The notes beneath the pieces were generated by a model. The model saw only the letters and a list, made by a program, of their open reading frames with translations, made no database searches and was not told where the DNA came from. From Gnetum montanum (lineage: Eukaryota > Streptophyta > Gnetopsida > Gnetales > Gnetaceae), in contig MNCI01027477.1 of NCBI GenBank assembly GCA_015680685.1, forward strand, positions 303,161 through 367,160: a stretch of 64,000 nt of DNA, given 5' to 3'. Below, piece after piece: positions 43,363 through 55,398 of this stretch; position 1 is the stretch's first letter, and each line of letters begins with the position of its first letter. A program made the position numbers and the translations under genes.

Positions 43363-46007
43363 ATGGCTACATCAACCACTGTTGTTGACACTACCAACCT
43401 CGAGAATCCTTGGACCATGCAAGTTACACCTCCTGTGGTCGAGTCGCCAACTAGTCTGGTGCGATCACGCTGCTCCCTTAGGCTTCAAAACAAATAGCCT
43501 GAGGGACACGCTCAGCACAGGGAACACTATAATATCCTCTATGCTAAACTAGTAGCAAACCTGCCCATGTATCCACAAGAACTTAAAGAAAAACGAGAAT
43601 ACGAGTTCATGTACTGCAATGGGAAGGAATTTATTCCTTCACATAACACCACTGTACCCCTGAAAAATCAAAAACAATGGCTCCTAGATCAAATGATGAT
43701 GTCTAAGACATCAACAGAACAACGAGAAGAGTTTTTCCATGATGAAACGCTTCATGATGGGAAAAATGATCTAGACTTCCACTCTAAGGGAGGTAGTCAT
43801 GCTGATTTCGCCATGGCCCCTCCCTCCACGATGTCCTGCATAAATCCGTTGTTCATGGTTACCATGCCCTTGACACTACCTAATACTAACTAAGTCTCGC
43901 GTTCGTCCCACCTACATTTTCTCTCTCCAACTATCCTTCTGGGTGACGGCCCATTGCAAATCATTCCTTAGCAAGTGCAATTACCTAATCCATCTCATCG
44001 TGCACCTGCACCCATGTCATTGCATGTACACGTGATACCTACTTTGCAATTTCATACAACACCCACCTTCATCCTGACTCACACGACAGGGCCCACCACT
44101 ACAACATGGTGGGTTCCAAACATGCCTCTTGTTGCACATCCTACGCAGATGTCCCATGTCCCCCTTCATCAAAGCCAGGTCCTGTAGGTGCTATACCCCA
44201 TTACAGGATCGTTGTTTGTGCCCCCGGCCACATAAACAGTGTATCCAATGGTACAGTTGATGGTGGACGTCCCTATTCCGCCACCTAGTATGGCTCCTCC
44301 TGCCATTCTACAAACAACCTCTCCATCCACATGTCTGGATCAAGCCTTCCAGCTTATCCAGATCCTTACGGAGGAAGTTAAACACCTCAAGGCTACTAGT
44401 TCTGACACAGTACAAGTCATGGATTTTTACCATGATGATCCTATTAGTCCGGTAGTGCCTATTTTATCATTACTGCCTAGGATGCCACTCCCCCATTTTA
44501 CGAAATACAATGGGAAAGGCGATCCCAACGCCCATTTAGTTACTCTCAAGTCAGAATCGTTGCTATTGCAACAATGGCCACATACTATTATCTGTGTCTT
44601 TTCTATTTCCCTAACGGGTAAAGCTCTAGACTAGTATCGAGCACTCCCACGTGCTTCCATTTCAACTTTGGAGGAGCTGTTAACTCAGTTTCTGACTCGT
44701 TTCAAGTACAACCTGAAGCCAGAAGTCACGCTGAACCAACTCATGGGAGTCAAGCAAGACCTGCTCGAGTCGATTCAAAGTTTTATACAGTGGTGGAGGG
44801 CCACCTTGAACGAAATCCATGAACCCATCGCGGAGGTCCATCTTTTGGCAATCTTCAAGGGGGCAGTTAATGACTTTATCAAGTTTAAGCTATAAGACCT
44901 CGCTTCCCACTCCCTCAGCCAAGCCTTTGCTCAAACTAAGAGCATCCAAGATGTGGCAGAGGCTAGCAAAGATCTGGTGTATGTTGTGTACAAAAATGCC
45001 CATAGAAACAGTAAGGACAAAGGCAAAGCTATGACAACAACAATAGCGGTAGTTGCCGAGGGGGCCAAGAAGAAAAACAACAAGAAAACATCTGCAGAGC
45101 TTGATGAGTTGACAACTAGCTCAAATAGCACAAATCAAGAAACTCCTTCCGCCCCTGAAGCACCTCCACAGCTGAGGCCTAAATTTGAGTGTAAGGATCG
45201 CTCAAATTACGCGACCCTACTTGTAAAGCCTTCAGAACTTCTAAAGCAATTATTAGGAACTGTCCACATTCGACACTAGATGGTGTCCGAGGAAGCTCTA
45301 AAACACCACAGGTGCCATTGTGAGCTACTCAAGAACCCCTCCTTGGCCCAACCTAACAAAACGCCAGTCCCCAAGGACTTTAGGCTAGACCGGTTTTGCG
45401 ACTACCATCAATTGTGTGGTCATGACATGGATTACTGCTGGGCGTTGAAAGATGACATTCAACATATGATCGATCAAGGTGACCTAATCTTAAATAGTAG
45501 TAACCTGATTCATCCCAAAAACCAACCCATGCATGTGTACCAGGCCCTGTTAAACATGAATAATGTAGGGTACACTATCAATGTAGTGGTTATGGAGAGC
45601 GATGACCAGGCACAGCCGAAGCAACCCTTTGTGTTGCGCATGCCTCCTTGCCTGTCTCAGATGCCAAGCCCACCAACATCGATGGGTGTGGCTCAGCGAC
45701 AACCTTTTGTCCTGTGAGTCCTATCTCCTACCTTTGTTCCACACCCCACTACCAGTAAAGCCATGGCCCAGTCCGTGCCCACACCTAGGGTACCCTTCAT
45801 CATCAGGGTGTCAAAGCTATCAGTTGCTCCTACTATGCAGGAGCAAATTTCTAAGTCAACGTTCCAATCACAACTTAACGGAAAAAGAGAAGGGCGTATG
45901 ATGGGTAACACAGCCAAGAATCGATTTATGCTGGGGCTCCCCAAGCCTACACCTCTTGCTTCGGTGCCCTTAGCCCCACCTTCTTCTAAAAAAGGCAACG
46001 TTACATA
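43363..46007 (+). pseudogene. gag of element F
   Basis: The first ATG is at 43363 (MATSTTVVDTTNLENPW). After a Pro/His/Gln-rich N-terminal half, the retrotransposon-gag core runs 44460-44900: MPLPHFTKYNGKGDPNAHLV, LEELLTQFLTRFKYNLKPEV, LLESIQSFIQWWRATLNEI, VHLLAIFKGAVNDF. A Lys-rich basic linker (about 45000-45100) and FCDYHQLCGHDMDYCWALKD (about 45397-45456), a C-x2-H-x4-H-x4-C zinc motif, follow. The frame is split by roughly five stops (for example 43498, about 44633, 44893, 45277), most at Q- or W-like positions. It would form the capsid. Confidence 0.85.
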
Positions 46008-46188
46008 AACACGTCCACCTTCTACCTATCCAAGAAAGTACAACCCTTAACCAGAAGTCATTCCACCCTGAGAAATCCATCTCCTAGGAGGAATGGAAGA
46101 AGATAAGGGTAACAAACAACCAGATCGTGGGCATGATCTCCTTGACATTTTCACGCAAGTCAAGTAGGCTTTCAAATAGAAAAATACA

Positions 46189-47024
46189 ATGCTGAGCCTA
46201 TACAACTTATTAATGACATCTGAAAAGCATCGCAAAGCCATGGTTTGCATGCTAACGTCCATACCTGTGGACGAGAGCCTGCCAGTGGATGAAGAAGCAA
46301 TTCATTCCATCATGCTTCCCCTCACCACTGAAAAACCTAGGCCTTCCCTTTTGACCTTTCACGACGAATCCATTAAGGACGACCCAGAAAAGGGTCAGGT
46401 GACAATGGTGCCCATGTGCATCACCATTCGGGTTGGCCAACACCAAATCCGAAGAGTATAAGTAGATGACGAGGTGGTTGCTAATGTCATCCCATATTCC
46501 ATAGTGGATAAATAAGGACTGATCGATCCAATCAGTCCTACAACGACATCATATCTAAAGTCGTTCAATGGGGCATGAGTGCAAGTCAAAGGGATAGTTC
46601 ACATCAACTTTGCAGTAGGGGACCAATTCCCCATAGACGCAATGTTTATTGTCATCAAGGAGATGCCTGGCTTCAACTTGATCCTAGGGAGGTCTTGGTT
46701 AGCTCAACTAAGGGTAGTTTCATCACCTATCCATCAGGAGATCCATCTGCCCTATGCAGGGGGGGAAGTGATCATCCATGATGATGAAATGATCCCTCAG
46801 GCTATCAATAACATAGAAACAAAACAGGGTTCAGAAATCAAAATTCCCGAAGACTAGTCCCCTGTCCAAACACTTGAACAAGCCAAAACAGTGGCTGATG
46901 ATAGCTTAACTTGGGCCGAACTACCATTCCAAGAGGAAGATTGTGGTGTGAAGGAACAAAGTCATAAATCTCCCCATCCTTACGCATTACCAAAGATACA
47001 AGCAATTAGGGAACAACTACAGAG
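46189..47024 (+). pseudogene. Aspartic protease of element F
   Basis: HSIMLPLTTEKPRPSLLTF leads into IRVGQHQIRRV. The active-site block reads VDDEVVANVIPYSIVDK (about 46462-46512), where Tat/Ogre elements normally have a D-G-S/D-S-G type center, so it is probably inactive. FIVIKEMPGFNLILGRSWL (46640-46700) is the ILGRPW motif. A tail to the stop at about 47025 (DCGVKEQ, ALPKIQAIREQLQS) would normally lead toward RT. Here 3.4 kb intervenes. Confidence 0.8.
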
Positions 47025-47070
47025 TTAGCAGATAAACCACGTTGTCTAACTATCATGTAGTTTACATGCA

Positions 47071-47245
47071 CTTTTCCACCAGCTGTTCTATTTATGCCTT
47101 ACAAATACTCATTACATTTATGCATATATTTACGCTTTCCACCAGCTATACTCATTACATTTACGCATATATTTACGTTTCCCACCAGCTATTCTCATTA
47201 CGCTTATGCTTATCTTTACGCTTCCACCAGCTGTCTTTGTTACTC
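47071..47245. repeat. 43-bp minisatellite after protease of F
   Basis: Four units start with ctt.ccaccagct at 47071, 47135, 47178 and 47221. The last three are exactly 43 bp apart, each with 'ctcatta' and 'cttacg / tttacgc'. The TTACGC words echo the U3 motif of the LTR. Confidence 0.8.
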
Positions 47246-47565
47246 TTACCCTCATCTAAAATTAGCAAAGGCCCAAAATGGCCTAAAACTAGCAAAGGTC
47301 TGAAATGGCCTTAAACTAACGATTTCATTTATGCTTTACACTTGAATTATTTAGCAGTCAAACTAGTAACTCCATTTATGCTGCACGCTTAAACTAGCTA
47401 CGGCTTGTCATAGCGCCAAAACCTATGATTTCATTTACGCTTTACACAAACGAAAACAACAAAAGAACATTAAACTCAAGACAAAATTTTCATTAAATAT
47501 GTTTAAATAAAATATTTTCTTTTGTTCCATTCAATCACAATAAAACCATGGCTAATATAGCCACA
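47246..47565. other. Noncoding stretch downstream of the antisense gene
   Basis: Contains repeated 'aaactagcaaaggcc.aaaatggcc' words similar to the 3' minisatellite of F, then AT-rich sequence that would be the 3' UTR of the antisense gene. No consensus poly(A) signal is clear. Confidence 0.4.
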
Positions 47566-50416
47566 CTATGCATCTCCCTTATCACCACTGTAGCCCATAT
47601 CTCTTAGCTCCACCTCTGCTTTGAGCAAATCATCCTCATAGGGGCCACCCTTTTCATGAGGCATCTCTTCATGAAGGTGGCCCTCTCTACGAGGCTCTTC
47701 CGCATGGGGTTGCTCGCCACGGCATTGACCATCTTCATTACGCTCTGCTTCGTGTAGACCCTCTTTGTGAGGACTGTCACCTTCAATATGTTCATCCTGC
47801 TGAGGATCCTCCTTGGGTCATTCCTACAATTAGACATGACACAGATATTAACATCACCATCAAACGTAGGTATGAAAAAAATACAATAATACTACTACTT
47901 ACCTGTGATGGTCCTACATTGGTAGCAAAAGGGATTTGTTCTAGGCCAACCCACAGACGTTGCATAATTTCATCCTCAGTAAGCTTAGACCAAATTCCAT
48001 CTCCTAGATTAGCTCCGACCTTGACCTTCCCCTTCTCGACCGGAGTCCATCGGTGTGGTTCACAGAAGAAGGAAGGGATGGTAGTCTCCCCCCAAGGAAG
48101 AGTCATTTCCGTTTCTAGAGAGGCACTTACCATCACTTGCTCCTGAAACTTCTCAAATGCTCTAGAAGCACCAATGACGTCGAGGAATAGCCGAAGGGAC
48201 TGAGCCTTAATGGCAGAATCCCTATAACATTGATGGTAGGTAGTGCTTTCCTGCTTATAGACATGTTTATGGTCTTTCTGCATCTGCCCCCATTCTTGGA
48301 CACTTGCGCTAAAGTCCTTCTAGTCTTGATTTTTCTGAGCTAGGAGATCCATCTACATTCATTTCTCAACCATTTCATGGATGGTCTGGAAACTATTCTT
48401 GACGACCATCTAATAATGGGCATAGTCAACAATAGTTGTCCGCTAGTCCTCATTGTTCATTCCCTGGGCCTACAGGAATTCGTTCTACGACCTCAAGTCC
48501 CCAACCTCGTCACTTAGAGCCACCTTCTCCTTCTTTGACCTTTGCAATCTCTTCCAAAGGTCTTCATTCACGCTTTGGCATTCCCATAAGGAGCAAGTTG
48601 AGCGTACAACACATTTACGCATCTCATTGTAAATGTTGCATGGCACGACGGTTGCTTCTGATGGAGGTTCAGTGGCGTCTAAGTCAATAGGCTCTGATGG
48701 ATCCCATCTAAGGAGAGCTCCTAATAACATAAAATGGCAGTTAGGCTTAATTATGTAGCGTAATGCCACAATGGAATAACCCCTATGTAATGATTGTAAT
48801 GTACCGGCTTCAGGATCGATTCACTCTAAGTGAACGATCATATCGTTGACGACGCCTTCCATAAAGGTGAATTTATCAGGAAATTTGCCCCAAGATCGGG
48901 TCACCACTGTTGATAAGTGTATTTCCTGATCACCTATTATGCAGAATAAATTACATATAAAAACATAACTGAGATGTTACGATGACTAGTAAAACCTCCA
49001 GAAGCAGTTGTCTAAAGTCTAGTATGCTGTGAAAGTTAAACTCACTGAGTGACAAATCACTTACCTTTTCCTGTCCCAGCTAAAAGGACTTTGGCATCCT
49101 CCACTGCTACTTCCTTTTCATGCATAGTAACCTGCACACCACTCACCTTATTCACTGGGGTCTCTTCTTTCAAGACTAGGGCCCCTTCTCTGTGTTGCAA
49201 AACTGTAGCCCCTGTTTTAGGGGTCAACCACTCCACAACCTTCTCCTTCACTGTCACACAACATCATCGGTTAACACAAGATTTCACTCTTGCTTAATAA
49301 AAATTACGCAACACAACAACATCTGTATGCAGCATAACCATAACCATTAACACATTTCTCTACTTACCGGTTGGAGGATTACTCCTCTGAAATCTGACTT
49401 GCATCTTCTTCCCCTCCCCACCTGTTGGCTCGACAGGCTCCTCGGTCAAATGAGGCTTCTTCCATTGCACTAACAAATCCACTATTTTAGCCACCAGGCA
49501 CTTCCCACTCAACATATCGTCAGCGTATGAGGGGAGCATCCCACCCATGTTGTCTTAACCCCATGTTTGAGGCACTACCATATTTTTAGGCATTACTGAA
49601 AATGACTCCCCAATTCCTTTAGGAGGGTCTTGCGACTGGGTAGTGCTGAAAACATGGGAAATCCATGGTTTGGAAATTTGGCTACAGTCTTGCTGCACCC
49701 AGACCCCAATTTTTTGGACTACCAAAAATTTGGCAAAACACTGGAAGCAAGCTATGAAGAAGGAAAAATGCACATTGAAACAGGACTCAAGCTTCTTGTG
49801 AAGCTTGACCATTTCAGCACGTAGCCCTTCAGCAAAATAGCTGGCCTAATTATACCGAGTCCCCTCCTCCATGACCTCTCACATAATCCGAGCCTATTCT
49901 ATGGTGAGGACTCTCCCTTGGGAGAGTGTCTTGGGGAAGGCCTGACTCGAAAAAGTGGGTAAATAGTATTGGCCACCACCAGCTGAATCTTGTCAGCAGG
50001 GATTCTCTTAACCTCTTTCTTAACCCGTAGCCACTCCTCTCTCTTAGGCTGGTGCTTGGAACTCATCTTTGACTTTTCCTATATAGGAAGGCCATCAGAG
50101 GAGATGCCAAAGAGATCGGTGAATAGTTGTGCGTTAGTATTAAAATTCACATGCACGTCACGCACGCATATGCAAAGATGCTAAGCTTCTTCGCTGAAGG
50201 AGTTGACTAGGGTCAACATTTCACCAGCAGTGACATTGGGGGTTATGGCCAAAAATAGGTCCATCATTCTAGCTTCTTGAAGGTTATTGGTTAACACAAC
50301 TGGGGCCACGCTATGGCCAAGATAGCATTGTATGTCCTTTATATCACTGTAATGGAAGAAGAGACTGTTTGCCTCGCAACCAGAGGCCATAATCGTAATT
50401 TCCTGTGATTCCCTGA
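47566..50416 (-). pseudogene. Antisense spliced gene carried inside element F
   Basis: The minus-strand exons are 50416-49368, 49250-49065, 48720-47903 and 47823-47566. Introns of 117, 344 and 79 bp all start GTAAGT and end ...CAG, ...TAG and ...TAG. An acceptor-like gttgatag before 50416 suggests a further leader intron. Splices join in frame at phases 1, 1 and 0. The start may be ATG at 50390 (MASGCEANSLFFHYSDIKD). Visible parts: ARMMDLFLAITPNVTAGEM, LFTDLFGISSDGLP, an EEGTRYN..ASYFAEGLRAE helix, ADDMLSGKCLVAKIVDLLVQ, LLRWDPSEPIDLDATEPP, coiled-coil-prone Gln/Lys-rich sequence, and a highly acidic Glu/His-rich end ELRDMGYSGDKGDA-stop. One frameshift (near 50000) and about a dozen Q/W-to-stop changes make this copy inactive. 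I do not recognise the family. Tat-lineage elements are known to carry extra, sometimes antisense ORFs, but usually near their 3' end. Confidence 0.82.
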
Positions 50417-50470
50417 CTATCAACATAAAACAACAGTTAAGGCAATATAACAAAAATAAGACAACAACCA

Positions 50471-51420
50471 TTGGAAATATCCCTAGACTGGCCAGAACAT
50501 CTGGCCCGAACTCTAGACCTGGAAGTTGGTGATGTGATCGAGGACCCTCTCAACGAGGTCCCTGTGGTTACACACAAAGGAAAAAGTAAAACTCTTAGGG
50601 TTAGTTCCCTCCTGGACCAACAGACGCAAAGTGGCATAATGCAAGTGCTCCAAAATAATGTTGTTGTATTTGCATGGTCGTATGAAGACATGTCAGGATT
50701 AGACCCGAGATTAATACAGCATAACATAGTTTTAGATCTGCGCATCACAACAATTAGACAGAAGGCATGAAAGATTAAGCCAGAAATTGCACTAGCAGTG
50801 TGTAATGAAATCACTAAGCTATATCATGCTAGTTTTATTCGCGCGGTTGATTACTCGGAGTGGGTGTCGAACATCATAGTTGTCTCTAAGAAAATGGGAG
50901 GAATATGCATCTTCATAGACTTCCGAGATCTGAACAAGGCCACGATTAAGGAAAATTTCCCGTCACCAAGTATTGATCAACTGATCGATACAATAGCTGG
51001 TCATGTGATTCTATCCTTTATAGATGGTTTTTTAGGTTATAATCAAATTCGTATTAACCCGGAGCATCAATTGACCACAACATTCATGATGCCCTGGGGA
51101 AATTTCTGTTACACTATGATGCCTTTCGAGCTAAAAAATGCTGGAGTAACGTATCAACGAGCCATGACATACATCTTTAGTGATTACCTCTTAGGGAGAT
51201 TGAATGACTACGTAGATGACATAGCTGTCAAGTCTATAAAGTTGGAAGATCATTCAGAAGATTTAGAGTTATTCCTTAAACGATGTCTCAAGCATGACCT
51301 ATGGATCAACCCAAAGAAATGCGTATTTGGAGTCAAAATCAAACGCATGTTGGGGTTTGTGGTATCAGAGACTGGCATCCGAGTCGACCCCGACAAGGTT
51401 AAAGCCATCATTGATTGAAC
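50471..51420 (+). pseudogene. Reverse transcriptase of element F
   Basis: The leader DWPEHLARTLDLEVGDVIED and VVVFAWSYEDMSGLDPRL are typical of gypsy RT starts. After one TGA (50767) the frame 50798-51418 carries SEWVSNIIVVSKKMGGICIF, FIDGFLGYNQIRINPEHQ, MPWGNFCYTMMPFELKNAG and the intact catalytic YVDD (51209-51220). CVFGVKIKRMLGFVVSETGI (thumb/connection) follows. This is the best-preserved enzyme domain in the window. Confidence 0.92.
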
Positions 51421-52010
51421 ACCACCTACAAACCTCAAGGAACTATGTGGGTTGCAAGGCAGACTACAATTTATCAAGTAGTTCATTTCAAAGTTAACAG
51501 ATAAATTACATCCTATGCAACATCTTCTTAAGAAGGGCATTAATTTTGAATGGATCGATGACTGCTAGCGTGCATTTGACAACTTGAACAAGGAGCTGCA
51601 ACACTTACCAACGATTTTCCCACCACAAAGGGATCAACCTTTTTATATTTATCTGGCAAGCTCAGATGTGTCTATAGCTACGTTACTTTGCCAAAAAAGA
51701 ACGACGGGTCAGAAGCCCCTATCTATTATCTAATTCATGCTTTATTTGCATGAAACGAGGTACAATGAAGTGGAGCTTAACTGTTTGGCATTGGTTTGAG
51801 CACTTAAGAAATGTAGACACTATCTTTTCCGCAGCCAGGTCAACATAATTTGCAAAAACAATGTTCTACGAGCTATCTCAAAAAGCTTGTATGAGAGTAG
51901 TAGGATAGCTTGTTGGAAAGCTATCACAGCTGAATTCAACTTACATTATGTTGGTCAATCATCCACTAAAGGTCAAGCTATAGTTGACTAGCTTGCAACA
52001 TCACCTATTA
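51421..52010 (+). pseudogene. Gypsy-type RNase H of element F
   Basis: After the thumb (ELCGLQGRLQFIK, FEWIDD) comes FYIYLASSDVSIATLLCQK, with the first Asp block altered. TRYNEVELNCLALV.ALKKCR keeps the catalytic Glu, and VNIICKNNVLRAI has the usual Asp-His replaced by Asn-Asn. HYVGQSSTKGQAIVD.LA ends it. Several stops. Catalytic residues are partly lost. Confidence 0.8.
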
Positions 52011-52051
52011 ACGATCAAGCTACAATAGAGCTAGAATTTCCGGATAAGCAT

Positions 52052-52640
52052 GTGCATAGTTTAAGCCCTATACCAACAAGCCCCGAAGCCACATTGTATT
52101 TTGATGGGGTTTTGACTACCAAAGGCAGTAGTGCTACCACCATCATTATGCTCTCCCCCAAAGATGTTCACCCATTGGCCTATCGCCTGGCATTTCCCTA
52201 TATGAACAATGTGGTAGAGTACAAGGGGCTTCTCAGGGAACTATTAATAGCCAGAGAACTCAACATTCAACACCTAGAAATCCGAGGTAATTCAATGCTC
52301 ATCATCAATCAAATCATAGGGATCTACACCTACAAAGTTGTGCATTTACAGCCCTACTGTGATATGGCTAAAGATCTTTTGAAACAATTCACAATGATTG
52401 ATGTCCAACATGTGCCATGTAACGAAAATGCTGTAGTCGATGCACTAGCCAGACTAGCATTAAACATGCCACCACATTTGTTTGCCACTTGGCTTGCTTT
52501 AATGATAGAATGTACAGACCCTATCATTCAAGTAGCACAAATATCTTCATTAAATATGGGAGGAATGCCAAAATGGTATGACAACATTAAGACTTATCTT
52601 CTGCATGGCGAACCACTGCACGAGCTAACATATGTATGAA
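52052..52640 (+). pseudogene. Second, archaeal-type RNase H (aRNH) of element F
   Basis: A 195-codon open frame. ATLYFDGVLTTKGSSATTII carries the first Asp. YMNNVVEYKGLLRELLIARE carries the Glu (cf. NNxAEYEAL). LEIRGNSMLIINQI has Asn where the third acid (GDS) should be. NENAVVDALARLA carries the last Asp. This RVT_3-like domain in addition to the native RNase H is a hallmark of the Tat/Ogre lineage. The G[D to N]S change probably abolishes activity. Confidence 0.88.
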
Positions 52641-53815
52641 AATATGCAGTGCGCAAGTGTGCCAGGCAATACGTCATCATCGAAGATAGTACTCTCTGTA
52701 GACACTCTTTCAATGGGGTATTGCTAACTTGCATTAATAATGACCAAGCACAACGAATAGTTACCGAAGTCCACGAGGGGCTGTGTGGAGGACACATATC
52801 CCCGCGAGCCATGGCCACTAAAATCAGATGCCTAGGGTACTATTGTCCGTACATGGAAAAGGACTGCCTTACCAAGGTCAAGACATGTGACACGTGCTAG
52901 CATTACACAAACTGAATACACATGTCACCAACCGAGTTACACACTACACAAATTACTTGGCCATTCCAACGATGGGGATTAGATATCATAGGTTCCATCA
53001 TGCCTAAATCTATCACAGGACATAGCTTCATTATCACTACCACTATGTATTTTACGAAGTGGGTTGAGGCTATCCCCTTACAGAAGATTACATCCCAATA
53101 GGTTTTCCATTTCATCTTAGATAACATAATAACTAGGTTTGGGCTTCCTATGACTATTGTGATCGACAATAGACCACAATTCAGTAGTGTCGAAACCAAA
53201 TCTTTCTGTAGTAACCTTGGCATTACGCAATCTTTCTCTTCACCCTATTACCCACAAGAAAATGGTCAAGTAGAAGCAAAAAAAAAGGTAATTATAAATC
53301 TACTCAAGAAGATGCTCCGCAACAATAAAAAATGATGGCATGAAAAAATCCTCTACGTGCTATGGGCCTATCATATGACATGCAGAATAGCTACTGATAG
53401 GACACCCTACAGCTTAGTCTATGGATATGAAGTAGTGTTTCCCTTGGAACTACAAATCCCCTCATTACAGATGGTCCTGTCCATGGTTATAAATGAGACT
53501 TAGCACAATGAGTCTAGGATCGTGGATTTGGACTCAGTAGAGGAGAGATGCATCCAGACTCTTGATACCATCAAAAGATATCAGGACACACAAAGACAGA
53601 AGCACTGGCACAATCTGCATCAATGATCGATCAAGAAAAGAGACTTAGTTCTCAAGGCCATTCGTGAACCAGTAGAAAAATTCTTTGCAAACTAGGAAGG
53701 CCCTTTCCTGGTCATTAATGCATATGGCAACGGAGCATTCAAGTTAGCGGATATCGAAGGAAACGAGCTATCAAACCCAGTGAATCATGTATATCTGAAG
53801 TTGTACCACATCTAA
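52641..53815 (+). pseudogene. Integrase of element F
   Basis: The zinc-binding region has VHEGLCGGHISPRAMATKIR and KVKTCDTC (52766-52899). DDE core: WGLDIIGSIMP (about 52975), MTIVIDNRPQFSSVETK (about 53150) and ENGQVEAKKK (about 53260). A plant-gypsy block YGYEVVFPLELQIPSLQ (about 53425-53475) and the C-terminal AN.EGPFLVINAYGNGAFKLA with VNHVYLKLYHI (53700-53812) follow. No chromodomain. Several TAG/TGA stops. Confidence 0.87.
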
Positions 53816-53830
53816 GTATCGACTCATCTT

Positions 53831-54210
53831 AAGCGCAAGGTAACAAATGTCCACTACGACGTAAAACTGGCAATTTTGTACACGTCCACTACAACATAAA
53901 ACTGACATTTCTTGCATGCGTCTGCCAAGATGCTAAATTGAAAAAGTTTCCGACCATCCACAATGACGTGAAATTGGCAACATAAGAATACATCTGCTAA
54001 GATGCTAAACTAGCACAAAATTGTCCCAGGGTCACGACATAAAACTGACACCCACAACATGGTTTGCTGGGACCATAAACTAGCTCTTCCACCATCTGCT
54101 ATGATGTAAAACTAGCAGGTTTCAGTCTGCCCAGACGTTAAACCTAGACCACGATATGCTGAGACTTAAAACCAGGAATAACAGTCAACCAAGACTCAAA
54201 ATGGAAATCC
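53831..54210. repeat. ~35-bp minisatellite in 3' region of F
   Basis: About ten diverged units of the form 'gtctgc.aagatg.taaaactagca' or 'gtccactacgacgtaaaactggca'. Unit length varies from about 30 to 50 bp. It follows integrase directly. Confidence 0.72.
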
Positions 54211-55383
54211 ATCAATAGACAATCCATGAAGCAAACAAGCATGATCACTCTTTCACTACATCCCTACTAGAGGGAACGGGTAAGGCATTGGAATAGACGT
54301 AATGCCACTACCTCATTGGCATCCTACTAATTCCTTAGATATGCTGAAAGGCATACTACTGATCCCTCAAAGATGTTGCTATGACAACCACTCTGTAGTT
54401 GTAGCTCCTGGGATCAACTTCGTCACTTGAGGCCCCAAAGAAACTTTGATCATCCATAGTCTCGGTGGCCTGCACCTGTCACCACCACTAGATTCTAGCT
54501 TAGCAAATTCACCTGACTGGTACTTTGTTCAATTTACTAAGCAAGATGAATCTGGCTATCGACGACAACTTCATGAACCACGACATCAACATTGGGACCC
54601 TTGCTCCTTGCTACGATCCCTCTTTCATGGCCTTCGTTCTCCTTCTCACTTCGGACAACACTTGTTTCAACAGCCTTCCCCCCTAGCAATTAGGATGGTT
54701 GCTTTTGCTCTCTGATATCTATTATGTTTTGCAGGTTACTTGTTACAATAGCGTTGATTGAGAATGCATTCATTAGAAGGTGAGGTATCACGGCGTTCTA
54801 AAGTGGCTGCTCTAACTAGCTTAGCTACTTGGGAGTGCAAACCCTACCTCTCCCTCCATCAAATACCTTACTTTGCTTTCTCCTTCCCTTATCCTTACAA
54901 CCACCTTTACCCTCTTCTTTGTTTGTACAAAGTGTGAACATTTAATTAATTCTTTTGCATCATCATGTCCATAAACTGGCATAACGCAACTCACCTTGTG
55001 GAATGTAATTTGCACTTAAAAATGGGTAAAGCTTGGCAAAATGGATGTAAAACAACTCATCCAGGCCATACGGGTGTAACACAACTCATCCGTGCAAGCC
55101 CTTCATATGCAGTATGGCAGCGTAACTTCTTGTAAATATACTTGCGAAAGGACACCTAATGACTTGTTCGTGAAATTTTTATGTTCACATGCTTGAGTCT
55201 TCCCTGAACCTCCCTCCTCTCACTTCTTTAAAAATCCCTCCTATGCTCCTCCCCTCGCCTTCGCACTTCCAAGTTTGACAGAGTGACATTTGAGCAATTG
55301 TCGACGAACGTTGTTGGTTCCTTTACCTCTCTGGTATTTCGTATTCTTTGTCGACATCTTTCGGGCAAGCCCTCTAAACATCA
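54211..55383 (+). other. Remaining 3' noncoding region of element F
   Basis: No domain or RNA gene was recognised. An 89-codon frame (54446-54715) has no resemblance to known families. The sequence contains scattered 'gtaacgcaac' words of the LTR type. Confidence 0.5.
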
Positions 55384-55398
55384 ATAAAGAGGGGTCAT
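55384..55398 (+). promoter_or_regulatory. Polypurine tract of element F
   Basis: aataaagaggggtca lies directly before the 3' LTR start TGAAACAC. Confidence 0.7.
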
